A model generated the notes under the pieces. That model was not told where the DNA came from. It made no database searches and saw only the letters and a list, made by a program, of their open reading frames with translations. This document shows positions 7,287-14,546 of a stretch of DNA of 14,546 nucleotides, piece by piece (the first letter of the stretch is position 1; each line of letters begins with the position of its first letter). The stretch lies in NCBI GenBank assembly GCA_964549765.1, contig CAZJWR010000080.1, positions 1-14,546 on the forward strand, written 5' to 3'. This stretch comes from CAZJWR01 sp964549765 (GTDB taxonomy: Bacteria; Zixibacteria; MSB-5A5; GN15; JAAZOE01). A program made the position numbers and the translations under genes.

Positions 7287-8024
7287 ATGAATCTTTTAGT
7301 GCTGACATATCATTATTTCCATCGGGAGGCTCCCGTGGGCGTCAACCCCGGTGATGAGCCGTTCTCGGTCGATCTGGAAACTCTCGAGTCTCATTGCCGC
7401 GAAATGGCGACGTCCGATTATCGGCTGATTACGCCCACGGATATCACGGACCGCGCCCAATACCGGGGCGAACCCGAACGGCAGATACTCGTCACCATCG
7501 ACGACGGTCATCGGTCGGTGCTGGATGCCGAAGAAACATTTGTCAAAGCCGGCATTTCCCCCATCCTGAATGTCATTCCGAGCCTGGTGGGACAGGAGCA
7601 TTATCTGGACTGGGCGCATCTCCGGCACCTCGCCACGAGCGGTTTTTCCATCCAGTCCCATTCCATGAGCCATCATGACCTGACGCGGCTGAACGATATG
7701 GAATTATCGGCCGAGCTGGAGCAGTCGAAAAAAATTATCGAGGACAATATCGGCATGCCGGTGACGATGATGGCCGCGCCGATGGGCCGGATCGACAGCC
7801 GCGTGGCCGGGGCGGCGCTGAAGGCCGGCTATCAGGTCGTCATGACCTCGTTCACGGGCCTCAATACCGACATCGATGATCTGAAATTCCTGAAACGATT
7901 TCAGGTCAAGAGGAATCGCGGCCCAAAGGGATGGCATGATTATTTCAGCCCCATGTCGAAAGTGCGACTAATCGGCGCCGCGAAGAATATGGCCAAACGA
8001 ATCAGAAGCCGATTAACGAAGTAA
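7287..8024 (+). CDS. NodB-type polysaccharide deacetylase
   Basis: A 245-residue carbohydrate esterase 4-type deacetylase (Polysacc_deac_1). Visible are VTIDDGHRS with D72-D73 (catalytic base and metal ligand), QSHSMSHHDL with H125 and H129 completing the Asp-His-His metal site, AAPMGR (163-168) in the position of the usual YPxG/RPPxG motif, and a C-terminal FLKRFQVKR block. The N-terminal LVLTYHYF resembles the MYHxV start of many exported-polysaccharide deacetylases. I see no signal peptide. The motif 3 variant lacks the usual Arg/Tyr, so substrate specificity may differ from well-studied members. The start follows the GT2 stop by 9 bases, with no clear ribosome binding site, which suggests translation coupled to the gene upstream. 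It probably deacetylates an amino-sugar intermediate. Confidence 0.9.
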   Translation: MNLLVLTYHYFHREAPVGVNPGDEPFSVDLETLESHCREMATSDYRLITPTDITDRAQYRGEPERQILVTIDDGHRSVLDAEETFVKAGISPILNVIPSLVGQEHYLDWAHLRHLATSGFSIQSHSMSHHDLTRLNDMELSAELEQSKKIIEDNIGMPVTMMAAPMGRIDSRVAGAALKAGYQVVMTSFTGLNTDIDDLKFLKRFQVKRNRGPKGWHDYFSPMSKVRLIGAAKNMAKRIRSRLTK

Positions 8025-8053
8025 GAGATACCTGAATTGACAGAGATGTATTT

Positions 8054-9580
8054 ATGGGTTTGAAACGGATCATCGTCCGCAATATTCTTTCCAACTGGAC
8101 CGGCGCCGCCGTGACCATGGTGGTGATGTTTTTCCTGTCGCCGTTTGTCGTCCACAGACTGGGAAGCGCCGGGTACGGTATCTGGGTGCTGGTCGGGTCG
8201 CTCACCGGCTATTTCGGGCTTCTCGACCTGGGTATCCGTCCGGCGATTGTTAAATTCACGTCCAAATATTATGAACTCAAAGATACCGACAAAATAAACG
8301 AGGCAATAAATTCCGCAATAGTCATATCGTCCGTGATCGCGGTCGTTATCTTTATCGCCACCGTCATCATCGCGCATTTCTCGGATAAAATATTCAAAGT
8401 TCCGCCGGAGTATCTCGGCGACCTCAAAATTCTCGTTCTGCTGGTTGGCCTTAAGGTCGCCATCGAGGTCCCCTTCGCCATACTTACGGCGGTATTCAAC
8501 GGCCTGCAGCGGTTCGACCTTGCCAACGTTATCGGCATATCGGTGCTGCTTATCCGTTCGCTGGCGATAGTGATCATCCTCTCGATGGGAGGGCGGCTGG
8601 TCGCCATGGGTCTGATCCTGCTCAGCGCCAGCGTTCTTGAGACACTAATCCGTGTGAAAGTCTGTTACCGGATTCTCCCGACCTTAAAGCTCAACCCGCG
8701 CCTTGCCAAAAGGGACATGCTCAAGAATCTTTACAGCTTCAGCATCTATATTTTCCTCATTGGAGTTTCGGTACAGATCACCTTCTACGCCAACAACCTG
8801 ATTATCGGCGCCTTCCTGACGGCCACCGCCATCGCCTATTACGCCATTGGCGCCAACCTCATCGAATACCTGAAAAATATCGTCGCCCAGGTTACGACGA
8901 CTATTACGCCCGTGGCGTCGGCCTTCGAAGCCCGCGAACAAAACGAACGGCTCAAAAGCCTGCTGTTGATCGGCACCCGTTACTGCCTGCTTATTATCTT
9001 TCCGGTGGGAATCGTCTATCTCATCCTCGGCAAGAATTTCATCGATTTATGGATGGGCCCCGAATACGGCCCGCCGTCGTCGAGAGTCCTGACGATTCTG
9101 ATGATCGCCTATTTCGGATTTCTCTCGCAACTGGTGTCCGGCAGCATCCTCTATGGCCTGGGGAAGGTGAAAACTTACGCCTTTTTGAATATCGGAACGG
9201 CGGCGGCCAATCTGCTGCTCAGCCTCCTGCTCGTGAAACCATACGGTATCTACGGGGCCGCTCTGGGAACGGCGATCCCGCTGACGATTTATGGCACGTT
9301 TATTATCCCGGCCTACATATGCCGGGTTTTATCGGTGAACTTGTTCACCTACTTCCGGTGGTCGTTCATTCCGGCGATTCTGGCTTCGGTGCCGTTTCTT
9401 GCGGCGGTCTTTTTCATCCATCGCATGCTGGTAATAACTTCTTTGACCCAGTTTATGTTGGCAGTAGCCGCTGCCATGTGCCTGCACGTTATTGCAACGG
9501 CTCTTATCGGACTTGACCGGGAGCACCGTATGCTTCTAAAGAATAAATTGAGGCTAATGATGCTGGTGATGTCACGATGA
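8054..9580 (+). CDS. Wzx-like polysaccharide flippase (MATE/MOP superfamily)
   Basis: A 508-residue integral membrane protein with about 12-14 hydrophobic segments, normal for Wzx/RfbX-type flippases. The N-terminus (NILSNWTGAAVTMVVMFFLS, then HRLGSAGYGIW, then GLLDLGIRPAIVKF) is typical of the Polysacc_synt family: a first helix with an Asn and Trp, a short conserved loop, and a second helix followed by an invariant-looking L-x-L-G. Later landmarks are GLQRFDLANV and, near the C-terminus, KPYGIYGAALGTAI. It would move the undecaprenyl-linked oligosaccharide from the cytoplasmic to the periplasmic face of the inner membrane. It is the last gene before the 124-base gap and follows the deacetylase by 29 bases. 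The ribosome binding site is weak. Substrate specificity cannot be read from sequence. Confidence 0.93.
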   Translation: MGLKRIIVRNILSNWTGAAVTMVVMFFLSPFVVHRLGSAGYGIWVLVGSLTGYFGLLDLGIRPAIVKFTSKYYELKDTDKINEAINSAIVISSVIAVVIFIATVIIAHFSDKIFKVPPEYLGDLKILVLLVGLKVAIEVPFAILTAVFNGLQRFDLANVIGISVLLIRSLAIVIILSMGGRLVAMGLILLSASVLETLIRVKVCYRILPTLKLNPRLAKRDMLKNLYSFSIYIFLIGVSVQITFYANNLIIGAFLTATAIAYYAIGANLIEYLKNIVAQVTTTITPVASAFEAREQNERLKSLLLIGTRYCLLIIFPVGIVYLILGKNFIDLWMGPEYGPPSSRVLTILMIAYFGFLSQLVSGSILYGLGKVKTYAFLNIGTAAANLLLSLLLVKPYGIYGAALGTAIPLTIYGTFIIPAYICRVLSVNLFTYFRWSFIPAILASVPFLAAVFFIHRMLVITSLTQFMLAVAAAMCLHVIATALIGLDREHRMLLKNKLRLMMLVMSR

Positions 9581-9625
9581 TGATAAGCTGTTTCGCTCGT
9601 ATCCGATCGCAGAATTGTGTTAGAA

Positions 9626-9657
9626 TTGAAGATGATGATCCGGTCGATCTTTATACT
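9626..9657 (+). promoter_or_regulatory. Weak candidate promoter in the gap between the two gene blocks
   Basis: In the only sizeable break inside the cluster, TTGAAG (9626-9631) is followed after 20 bases by TATACT (9652-9657), or after 19 bases by TTATAC. The spacing is longer than the sigma70 optimum, so this is a weak call. The gap is 124 bases long, lacks a clear terminator, and ends in a strong AGGAG ribosome binding site for the next gene. The downstream genes may simply be read through from the main promoter. Confidence 0.2.
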
Positions 9658-9704
9658 TTGGTATCATCAATCAATCGCGGACCAAATCGTAGGAGAAGAA
9701 GGTG

Positions 9705-11057
9705 ATGCCCATTACGGAGAAACGAAAGTCGATTCTCATCATCTCCATCGACTTCCCTCCGGCGCGGACAAGCGGCATCTATCGGCCGGTCTTTTTCAGC
9801 AAATATCTCATTGAAGCCGGCTGGGATATTACCCTGTTGACCGGAGCCGTGCATCTGTCCACCGTCAACGACGAATCGCTTTTCCCGGAAATTCATCCCG
9901 ATCTCGATATCAAGCGGACGTCGGCGCCGATGCCCCGCCGCCTGACGAGCAAAATCTTCAATAAGTATCAGGCAACCGCCGGGGAATCGGCCGGATCGTC
10001 GAAACCGGGCCTGAAACGTCGCCTGTTCGGTATTCTTAAGAAGATCATCCTCTCCCCCGGCTTTCGCTTTCTCGATAATTTTGTCTTCATCCCCGATAAC
10101 TATATCATCTGGAGCCTGCGGAGTCTGCCGACCGCGTATCGGATTATCAAGAAGAAAAAAATCACCCATCTGCTGGTAACGTCGCCGCCGCAGTCGGTCC
10201 AGGTGCTGGGGATGATGCTGCGTTTTCTCACCGGCGTAAGATACATCACCGATTTTCGCAACAGTTGGACCGACAATCAGCCGTACAAGTATAAAATTCG
10301 CGAGAAGATCGAGAAACGGCTTGAGCGCAAGGCGTTGGTGCGGTCGAAGGCGGTGCTCAACATGAGTCCCGGCGACGTCGACCGGCTGCTGGCGCGCATG
10401 CCCGATTTGCCGAAGGAAAAATTATTCGTGATCACCAACGGATACAACGAAGCCGACTTCAATGGAATCGACTTTTCGTCTCCGTTGCCGGTATCGGAGC
10501 CATTGAAGCTCGTCTATGTCGGCAGCATGTACGACCACTCCGGCGATTCCACCGCCGAGGCGCTGCGCATTCTTTCGGAGAAAGGGTATACGGAGAAGGA
10601 TATCGTGCTGAACATTATCGGTTTTTCCGATCCGTCGTTCGACACGCTGGTTGAAAAATACGCCGTTCATCATCTCGTCGACAATCAGGGTTTTCGCACG
10701 CACGATGAACTCATGCGGGCCTATCCGTCGTTTGATATTCTTTATCTTCTCACCGGTGGAACGCCGTACTACCACGTCGGCGCACTGCCGGGCAAGATAT
10801 TCGAATACATGCGGATCGGCAAACCGATTCTGCATGCCGGTATCGACGGCACCACCCATCGGATGCTCGCGCAATCCGGCCTCGAAATTTTCGTGCCGCT
10901 GGACAATCCCGGCGGCATCGCCGATGCCATTATTGACTTGATGGAAAAGAAGAAATCCGGTTCTTTGAAAATGGAACCGAATCGGGAATACGCCCGTTCG
11001 TTCGAATGGCGCCGGTTGGCCGAAAAAGTAAACACGATCATTTCGGCGGTGGAGTAA
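9705..11057 (+). CDS. GT4-like glycosyltransferase
   Basis: A 450-residue GT-B glycosyltransferase. The N-terminal strand ILIISIDFPPARTSGIYRP (10-28) resembles the DYPPxxGG... acceptor-side start of many polysaccharide GT4 enzymes. Further blocks are TSPPQSVQVLG (159-169), ITDFRNSWTD (181-190), VITNGYNEADF (242-252), LVYVGSMY (269-276), and GKIFEYMRIGKPIL (363-376), the last in the place of the E-x7-E region. A basic, Lys/Arg-rich linker at about 100-115 and 148-153 could help membrane association. Ribosome binding site AGGAG (9691-9695) lies 9 bases before ATG 9705. A GTG directly before it (9702) is an equally possible start and would add one Met. The gene opens the second block and is followed after 4 bases by the ligase/polymerase. 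The sugar added is unknown. Confidence 0.86.
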   Translation: MPITEKRKSILIISIDFPPARTSGIYRPVFFSKYLIEAGWDITLLTGAVHLSTVNDESLFPEIHPDLDIKRTSAPMPRRLTSKIFNKYQATAGESAGSSKPGLKRRLFGILKKIILSPGFRFLDNFVFIPDNYIIWSLRSLPTAYRIIKKKKITHLLVTSPPQSVQVLGMMLRFLTGVRYITDFRNSWTDNQPYKYKIREKIEKRLERKALVRSKAVLNMSPGDVDRLLARMPDLPKEKLFVITNGYNEADFNGIDFSSPLPVSEPLKLVYVGSMYDHSGDSTAEALRILSEKGYTEKDIVLNIIGFSDPSFDTLVEKYAVHHLVDNQGFRTHDELMRAYPSFDILYLLTGGTPYYHVGALPGKIFEYMRIGKPILHAGIDGTTHRMLAQSGLEIFVPLDNPGGIADAIIDLMEKKKSGSLKMEPNREYARSFEWRRLAEKVNTIISAVE

Positions 11058-11061
11058 AAGC

Positions 11062-12576
11062 ATGGCCCGGGAACTCGTCCATCGATCCAGCGAATTCGGG
11101 CGGCGTCGAGCCGCCGCGCCCGGCGTACCCCACACCAGGACCATCCTGATTCTGGCCCTTCTGACGTCGATCATCGGCGGCGGCTTGCTTTTTTTCATCA
11201 AGCCCTATTTCATTTTCGGGCCGATACTGCTGGTAGTGCTGATCGCGATCGTGCTCAAGTACCCCGTTTCGGGGCTATATCTTTACATGCTGATCGTCTA
11301 CATCCGACCTCAGGACTTGTTCAACTTTCTGGCTATCCTGCGGCCCAATATTTTCATCCTGGCCCTGACCGTCGTCAGCCTGGTCATCCATCGGAAACTG
11401 GAGGGCAAGGCGCACCTCACGTTGCTGCCGAACGACAAAATGTTCCTGGCCTTTATGGTGGCCGCGGTGTTATCCAACGTCACCTCGTTCTGGTTCAGTT
11501 CCTCGGTCGAGACCACTATCGAACTGCTCAAAATATCCGTTTTCTACTTCGTCGCCGTCATGCTGCTGAACACCCGGAAACGGATCAAGACGTACATGAT
11601 CTTCTACTTGCTTTCGATGGGTTTTGTCAGCCTGATTCAGATCTATACCTATCTCACGGTGGGCCTGAACCGCAGCACCGGTAAGGGCGGGTACGGAATT
11701 ATCGTGGGCGGCGCAACCATCCTCGGCGGCACCGGCCCCATCAAGGCGAGCGCCGAGGGAGTCAACGGCGTTGGCGGCTACTCGACCTATTTTCTCGCCA
11801 ACTCATCGGAACTGGGGCTGGGATTGTGCGTCACCTATCCCCTATGCTATTATCTCTTCAAGGGAACGACCAACCGTCTCCTGAGATTTGTCTGTTTGGT
11901 GCTTCTGGTGATGTTCGTCGTCTCGATCATTTTCACCGGCTCCCGGGGAGCGTTCGTCGGTTTCGTGGCAACGCTGCTTTATATACTCTACAAGCAGAAA
12001 AAGCTGCTGATCGGCCTGGTTATCCTGGCCGTATTGTCGCCCCTGGCCGTATATCTCGTCTCGGACCAGTATGTCAAGCGGATCGAATCGATCACGAACG
12101 TCGAATCCGATCAATCCATCGAAATCAGATTTAGACTTTGGCGGGCGGCGGTCGATATGGTGGCGGACTACCCGATATTCGGTGTCGGCACCGGGAATTT
12201 CCCCAATGCGTACGGATCCACGTACCGGGCCAAGGGATCGGCCAGCTTGTACTGGTCGCCGCATAATGTCTTCATTCAAATCGTCACCGAGATGGGTCTG
12301 GTCGGATTTACCGTCTATCTGCTTTTTATAGGTTCGATTTTCTGGATAAACTATAAAAGCCGACAGCTTCTGGCGGCGTTCGACGACGAGAAGCTGCTGT
12401 ACTATCTCTCGCACGCGATTGATGTTATCCTAGTCGGGTATATCGTCGCGGGGCAGTTTATCACCGCCACCTATTATCCCCACCTGTTCCAGTTCTCGGT
12501 ATGGGCGTCGGCGATCTATCTCGTGGCGCGAAAGCGTGTCAGGCGGCAAGAGGTGGAGGTGGAGGCGGCAGTATGA
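11062..12576 (+). CDS. O-antigen ligase / polymerase family membrane protein
   Basis: A 504-residue protein with about 10-12 hydrophobic segments and a large periplasmic loop, of the WaaL/Wzy O-antigen ligase family. Visible are YPVSGLYLYMLIVYIRPQD (67-85), LANSSELGLGL (245-255), FTGSRGAFVGF (291-301) with R295, a loop with RFRLWRAA (356-363) and PIFGVGTGNF (371-380), then SPHNVFIQIVTEMGLVGF (399-416) with H401 in the position of the conserved loop His. Members either join undecaprenyl-linked glycan to an acceptor or polymerise repeat units, and sequence alone does not separate these. The YxRPQ segment and the ELGLGL block recall exosortase-associated O-ligases (which I recall as TIGR03097). 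ATG 11062 has GGAG 7 bases upstream. The gene ends in a GAGGTGGAGGTGGAGG stretch that encodes an acidic tail and also supplies the ribosome binding site of the next gene (ATGA overlap). Confidence 0.9.
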   Translation: MARELVHRSSEFGRRRAAAPGVPHTRTILILALLTSIIGGGLLFFIKPYFIFGPILLVVLIAIVLKYPVSGLYLYMLIVYIRPQDLFNFLAILRPNIFILALTVVSLVIHRKLEGKAHLTLLPNDKMFLAFMVAAVLSNVTSFWFSSSVETTIELLKISVFYFVAVMLLNTRKRIKTYMIFYLLSMGFVSLIQIYTYLTVGLNRSTGKGGYGIIVGGATILGGTGPIKASAEGVNGVGGYSTYFLANSSELGLGLCVTYPLCYYLFKGTTNRLLRFVCLVLLVMFVVSIIFTGSRGAFVGFVATLLYILYKQKKLLIGLVILAVLSPLAVYLVSDQYVKRIESITNVESDQSIEIRFRLWRAAVDMVADYPIFGVGTGNFPNAYGSTYRAKGSASLYWSPHNVFIQIVTEMGLVGFTVYLLFIGSIFWINYKSRQLLAAFDDEKLLYYLSHAIDVILVGYIVAGQFITATYYPHLFQFSVWASAIYLVARKRVRRQEVEVEAAV

Positions 12577-13703
12577 CCGGGATCGAAATCAAGGAAATAT
12601 CCGTATCGGACGAAATCGAATCGTTGTGTCCCGCCTGGTCGGCGCTGGTGAAAGACTCGCATCAGGCGACAGTCTTTTCCACCTGGGAATGGCAGTACGC
12701 CGCCGCCAAACATGGTGTCGGCGGCCGGCCCTGTATCCTCGCAGCGTATCTCGAAAACGAACTGGTCGGTATCCTGCCCCTCGCCCGGCGTAAAATGAAA
12801 ATCGGCGGACTGATCCCGTCGGCAGCACTCGTCTGTCTGGGCGGCGCCATCACCGATTACAACCCTCTGATCGTCCGAAAAGAGTTCTTGTCGCGGGTAA
12901 TTCCGGCCTTAGCCTCTCGTCTGGAACAAATCGGCCTGCCGGCGGCGATGGAAAATGTGCTCCCCGGAAGTCCCCTCGATATACTCGGCCGCTATATGCG
13001 GAACTGCGGTTTCTACAGCGCCCGTTACGAAACCAAGCTTGCCATGGTTACAAGACTGGAGGATACATATCTGAAGTTTAATAAGGGTCTCACGAAGAAA
13101 TTTCGCAAAACATTACGCAATAATCAAAATTACATGGATCGCGCGGGAGGATATAATTATACTGCCGAGGACCCATCCGAACACTTGTTAGGAACTCTCA
13201 TTGAACTTCATTCATCTCGCTGGCAGCATAAAGGGCAAAGCGGAGCTTTGGCGCGCGAAAGAATTCGGAATTTTCACGCCGAGATCATGAAAATGCGCCC
13301 GGCGCCGTTTGCCATAAGGTATTACACCATACGGCACGAAGATAGGGTTGTAGCCGTGCTCTATGGGTTTCTATTCGGCAGCCGCTTTTATGCTTATTTA
13401 TCCGGCTTCGATATGGCCCATACCCGTATCAGCCCCGGGAATATGATTATCGACTATTGCATCCAATGTCTCATCGATGAAAAAGTCGCGATCTTCGATT
13501 TGCTTCGGGGGGATATGAAATACAAGCAATCCTGGGCGACGACTACGTATGATATGGCGGATATGATATATTTTCCGCGAACCGTATCGGGACGGATGCT
13601 CCATACCAACCTGAAAACACTTCAGGCGATAAAGAAAGCGGTCCCGCCTGCCGTCAAGCGGCGTCTGCGATCGGCGTTAACCGGGCGGGCGGATAATGAG
13701 TGA
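12573..13703 (+). CDS. CelD/BcsL-type GNAT acyltransferase, FemAB-like
   Basis: A 376-residue protein with the pattern of the Acetyltransf_6 / CelD-BcsL group of GNAT-fold transferases. Landmarks are FSTWEW (35-40), LVGILPLARR (64-73), KKFRKTLRNNQNYM (175-188), ELHSSRWQHKGQSGAL (211-226), AYLSGFD (274-280), and FDLLRGDMKYKQSW (308-321), with a basic C-terminus. It is only distantly similar to the FemAB protein at 1530-2606 and belongs to a different subfamily. These proteins are common in exopolysaccharide, cellulose and exosortase loci and are thought to acylate sugars, but few have been tested. Start ATG 12573 overlaps the ligase stop (ATGA) with GGAGG 7 bases upstream. The longer in-frame start at 12501 would lie inside the ligase gene and add a Gly/Arg-rich tail, so I reject it. 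A short AT-rich patch sits near 13081-13140. Confidence 0.86.
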   Translation: MTGIEIKEISVSDEIESLCPAWSALVKDSHQATVFSTWEWQYAAAKHGVGGRPCILAAYLENELVGILPLARRKMKIGGLIPSAALVCLGGAITDYNPLIVRKEFLSRVIPALASRLEQIGLPAAMENVLPGSPLDILGRYMRNCGFYSARYETKLAMVTRLEDTYLKFNKGLTKKFRKTLRNNQNYMDRAGGYNYTAEDPSEHLLGTLIELHSSRWQHKGQSGALARERIRNFHAEIMKMRPAPFAIRYYTIRHEDRVVAVLYGFLFGSRFYAYLSGFDMAHTRISPGNMIIDYCIQCLIDEKVAIFDLLRGDMKYKQSWATTTYDMADMIYFPRTVSGRMLHTNLKTLQAIKKAVPPAVKRRLRSALTGRADNE

Positions 13704-13719
13704 ATTGCGATAATCCAGG

Positions 13720-14546
13720 ATGAGCAGACGACTGATCAAGAAAACCCTGGGCCTGTGCGGCGGGGCGTCTCTGGCGCGGCGACTGACCCGCTACCGCCCG
13801 CGTATCCTGATGTATCACGGCTTGACGCAGGACGGCGATGTCCGGGACTGGACCCAAGTTCACGTGGACAATTTCCGCGCCCAGATGGGCTACCTGAAAT
13901 CGGCTTTTCATCCCATCTCTCTGGAAAAACTCGTCGATTCACTCGAAACCGGCGATATCTCCCCCCTTGCCGTCGCCGTGACCTTCGACGACGGCTACAA
14001 GTCGAATCTCGAACTGGCCCTGCCGATACTGCATGAATTCGGCATCCCTGCCACGATTTTTGTCACGAGCGGTTTTATCGCCGGCGAGAGTGCCGCTCCC
14101 GCATATCTTTGGCCCGATCTGATCACGATGATCCTGCTCTCCATCCCGGAAAATGAACTGGATCTGAACCGACTCGATGCCGGGAAATTCGCGTTTTCCA
14201 CGTTGGCTGAAAGATACACGGCAAGAAACCGCCTGGCGGAATATCTCAAGACCGTGGAAAATCACAAGAAGGACGAAATCGTCGACTGGATGCAAAAGAC
14301 CTACGGCCGGCATATCGCATATGACCGCTTTCCCCACTTCCGACCGCTCAGCCTCGACGATTTACGCCGTCTGGCAGGCAACGACCTCGTCACCATCGGC
14401 GCTCACTCCCGGACGCACCCGATCCTCAGCCGACTTAAAGAAGAGGATCTTGCCCCCGAAATCGTTGGCGGGAAAGAGGATCTGGAGCGTATGACAGGTC
14501 GGATGGTGACTCAGTTCGCCTATCCCAACGGGCGACGGCAGGACAT
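13720..14546 (+). CDS. Polysaccharide deacetylase, 3' end beyond window
   Basis: An open frame of 275 codons running off the right edge encodes a third NodB-type deacetylase. Motifs are RILMYHGL (28-35), VAVTFDDGYKSN with D90-D91 (catalytic base and metal ligand), FVTSGF (114-119), AHSRTHPIL with H229 and H233, and QFAYPNGRRQD at the window end (motif 3). A long insertion (about 120-215) between motifs 1 and 2 matches the deacetylase subgroup often seen in capsule and exopolysaccharide loci. The basic N-terminus (MSRRLIKKTLG) lacks a clear signal peptide. A stop codon three codons upstream (TAA 13711) makes ATG 13720 the earliest ATG. There is no proper ribosome binding site and the gap to the upstream stop is 16 bases. 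The C-terminal part, including motifs 4-5, is not visible. Confidence 0.9.
   Translation, partial: MSRRLIKKTLGLCGGASLARRLTRYRPRILMYHGLTQDGDVRDWTQVHVDNFRAQMGYLKSAFHPISLEKLVDSLETGDISPLAVAVTFDDGYKSNLELALPILHEFGIPATIFVTSGFIAGESAAPAYLWPDLITMILLSIPENELDLNRLDAGKFAFSTLAERYTARNRLAEYLKTVENHKKDEIVDWMQKTYGRHIAYDRFPHFRPLSLDDLRRLAGNDLVTIGAHSRTHPILSRLKEEDLAPEIVGGKEDLERMTGRMVTQFAYPNGRRQD

Noticed and set aside
10422..11201. Long antisense open frame (259 codons) opposite the third GT4 gene
   Set aside because: It is opposite a well-supported glycosyltransferase, and its translation has no domain pattern. Long antisense frames are expected in GC-rich coding sequence. The same applies to 4165-4794 (-), 6051-6659 (-) and 11842-12414 (-).
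1..14546. CRISPR arrays, IS elements, phage or toxin-antitoxin genes
   Set aside because: I saw no spaced direct repeats, transposase or integrase motifs, or small paired genes on either strand.

Overview
The window is a large part of a Gram-negative-type surface polysaccharide (exopolysaccharide or O-antigen-like) biosynthesis locus. A partial tRNA gene sits at the left edge, and about 700 bases of non-coding DNA separate it from the cluster. All twelve protein genes lie on the + strand, and the last one runs off the right edge. GC content is moderately high by eye and codon use looks uniform. I see no phage, IS element, CRISPR or toxin-antitoxin genes. The species cannot be fixed from these bases. 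The gene types (Wzx-like flippase, O-antigen ligase/polymerase, FemAB proteins resembling those of PEP-CTERM/exosortase loci) suggest a Gram-negative, possibly uncultured, bacterium.

Layout. 1-61 (-): 5' part of a tRNA with anticodon CAU. 62-762: no convincing gene; it holds a good sigma70-type promoter (590-619) and a perfect 11-bp hairpin (704-728) in the leader of the first gene. 763-9580: eight tightly packed genes, in order DUF2334-type polysaccharide deacetylase, FemAB/GNAT protein, DegT/DnrJ-type PLP aminotransferase, GT4 glycosyltransferase, second GT4-like glycosyltransferase, membrane GT2 glycosyltransferase, NodB-type polysaccharide deacetylase, and a Wzx-like flippase. Most junctions overlap by 1-8 bases or are separated by 2-29 bases, so they probably form one transcript. 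A 124-base gap (9581-9704) is the only real break. 9705-14546: third GT4-like glycosyltransferase, O-antigen ligase/polymerase, a CelD/BcsL-type GNAT protein, and a third polysaccharide deacetylase cut by the window end.

How the genes may work together (inference). The aminotransferase would make an amino sugar nucleotide. The glycosyltransferases would build a lipid-linked oligosaccharide at the cytoplasmic face, which the flippase would move across the inner membrane. The ligase/polymerase would then polymerise it or attach it to an acceptor. The deacetylases would remove N- or O-acetyl groups, and the two FemAB/GNAT proteins would acylate or aminoacylate amino groups. Missing from the window are an initiating phosphoglycosyltransferase, the Wza/Wzb/Wzc-type export and length-control proteins, and an exosortase, so the locus probably continues to the right.

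The most interesting points are the exosortase-locus flavour without an exosortase in view, the three divergent deacetylases together with two different FemAB/GNAT proteins, the FemAB-aminotransferase coupling, and the palindromic hairpin in the leader.
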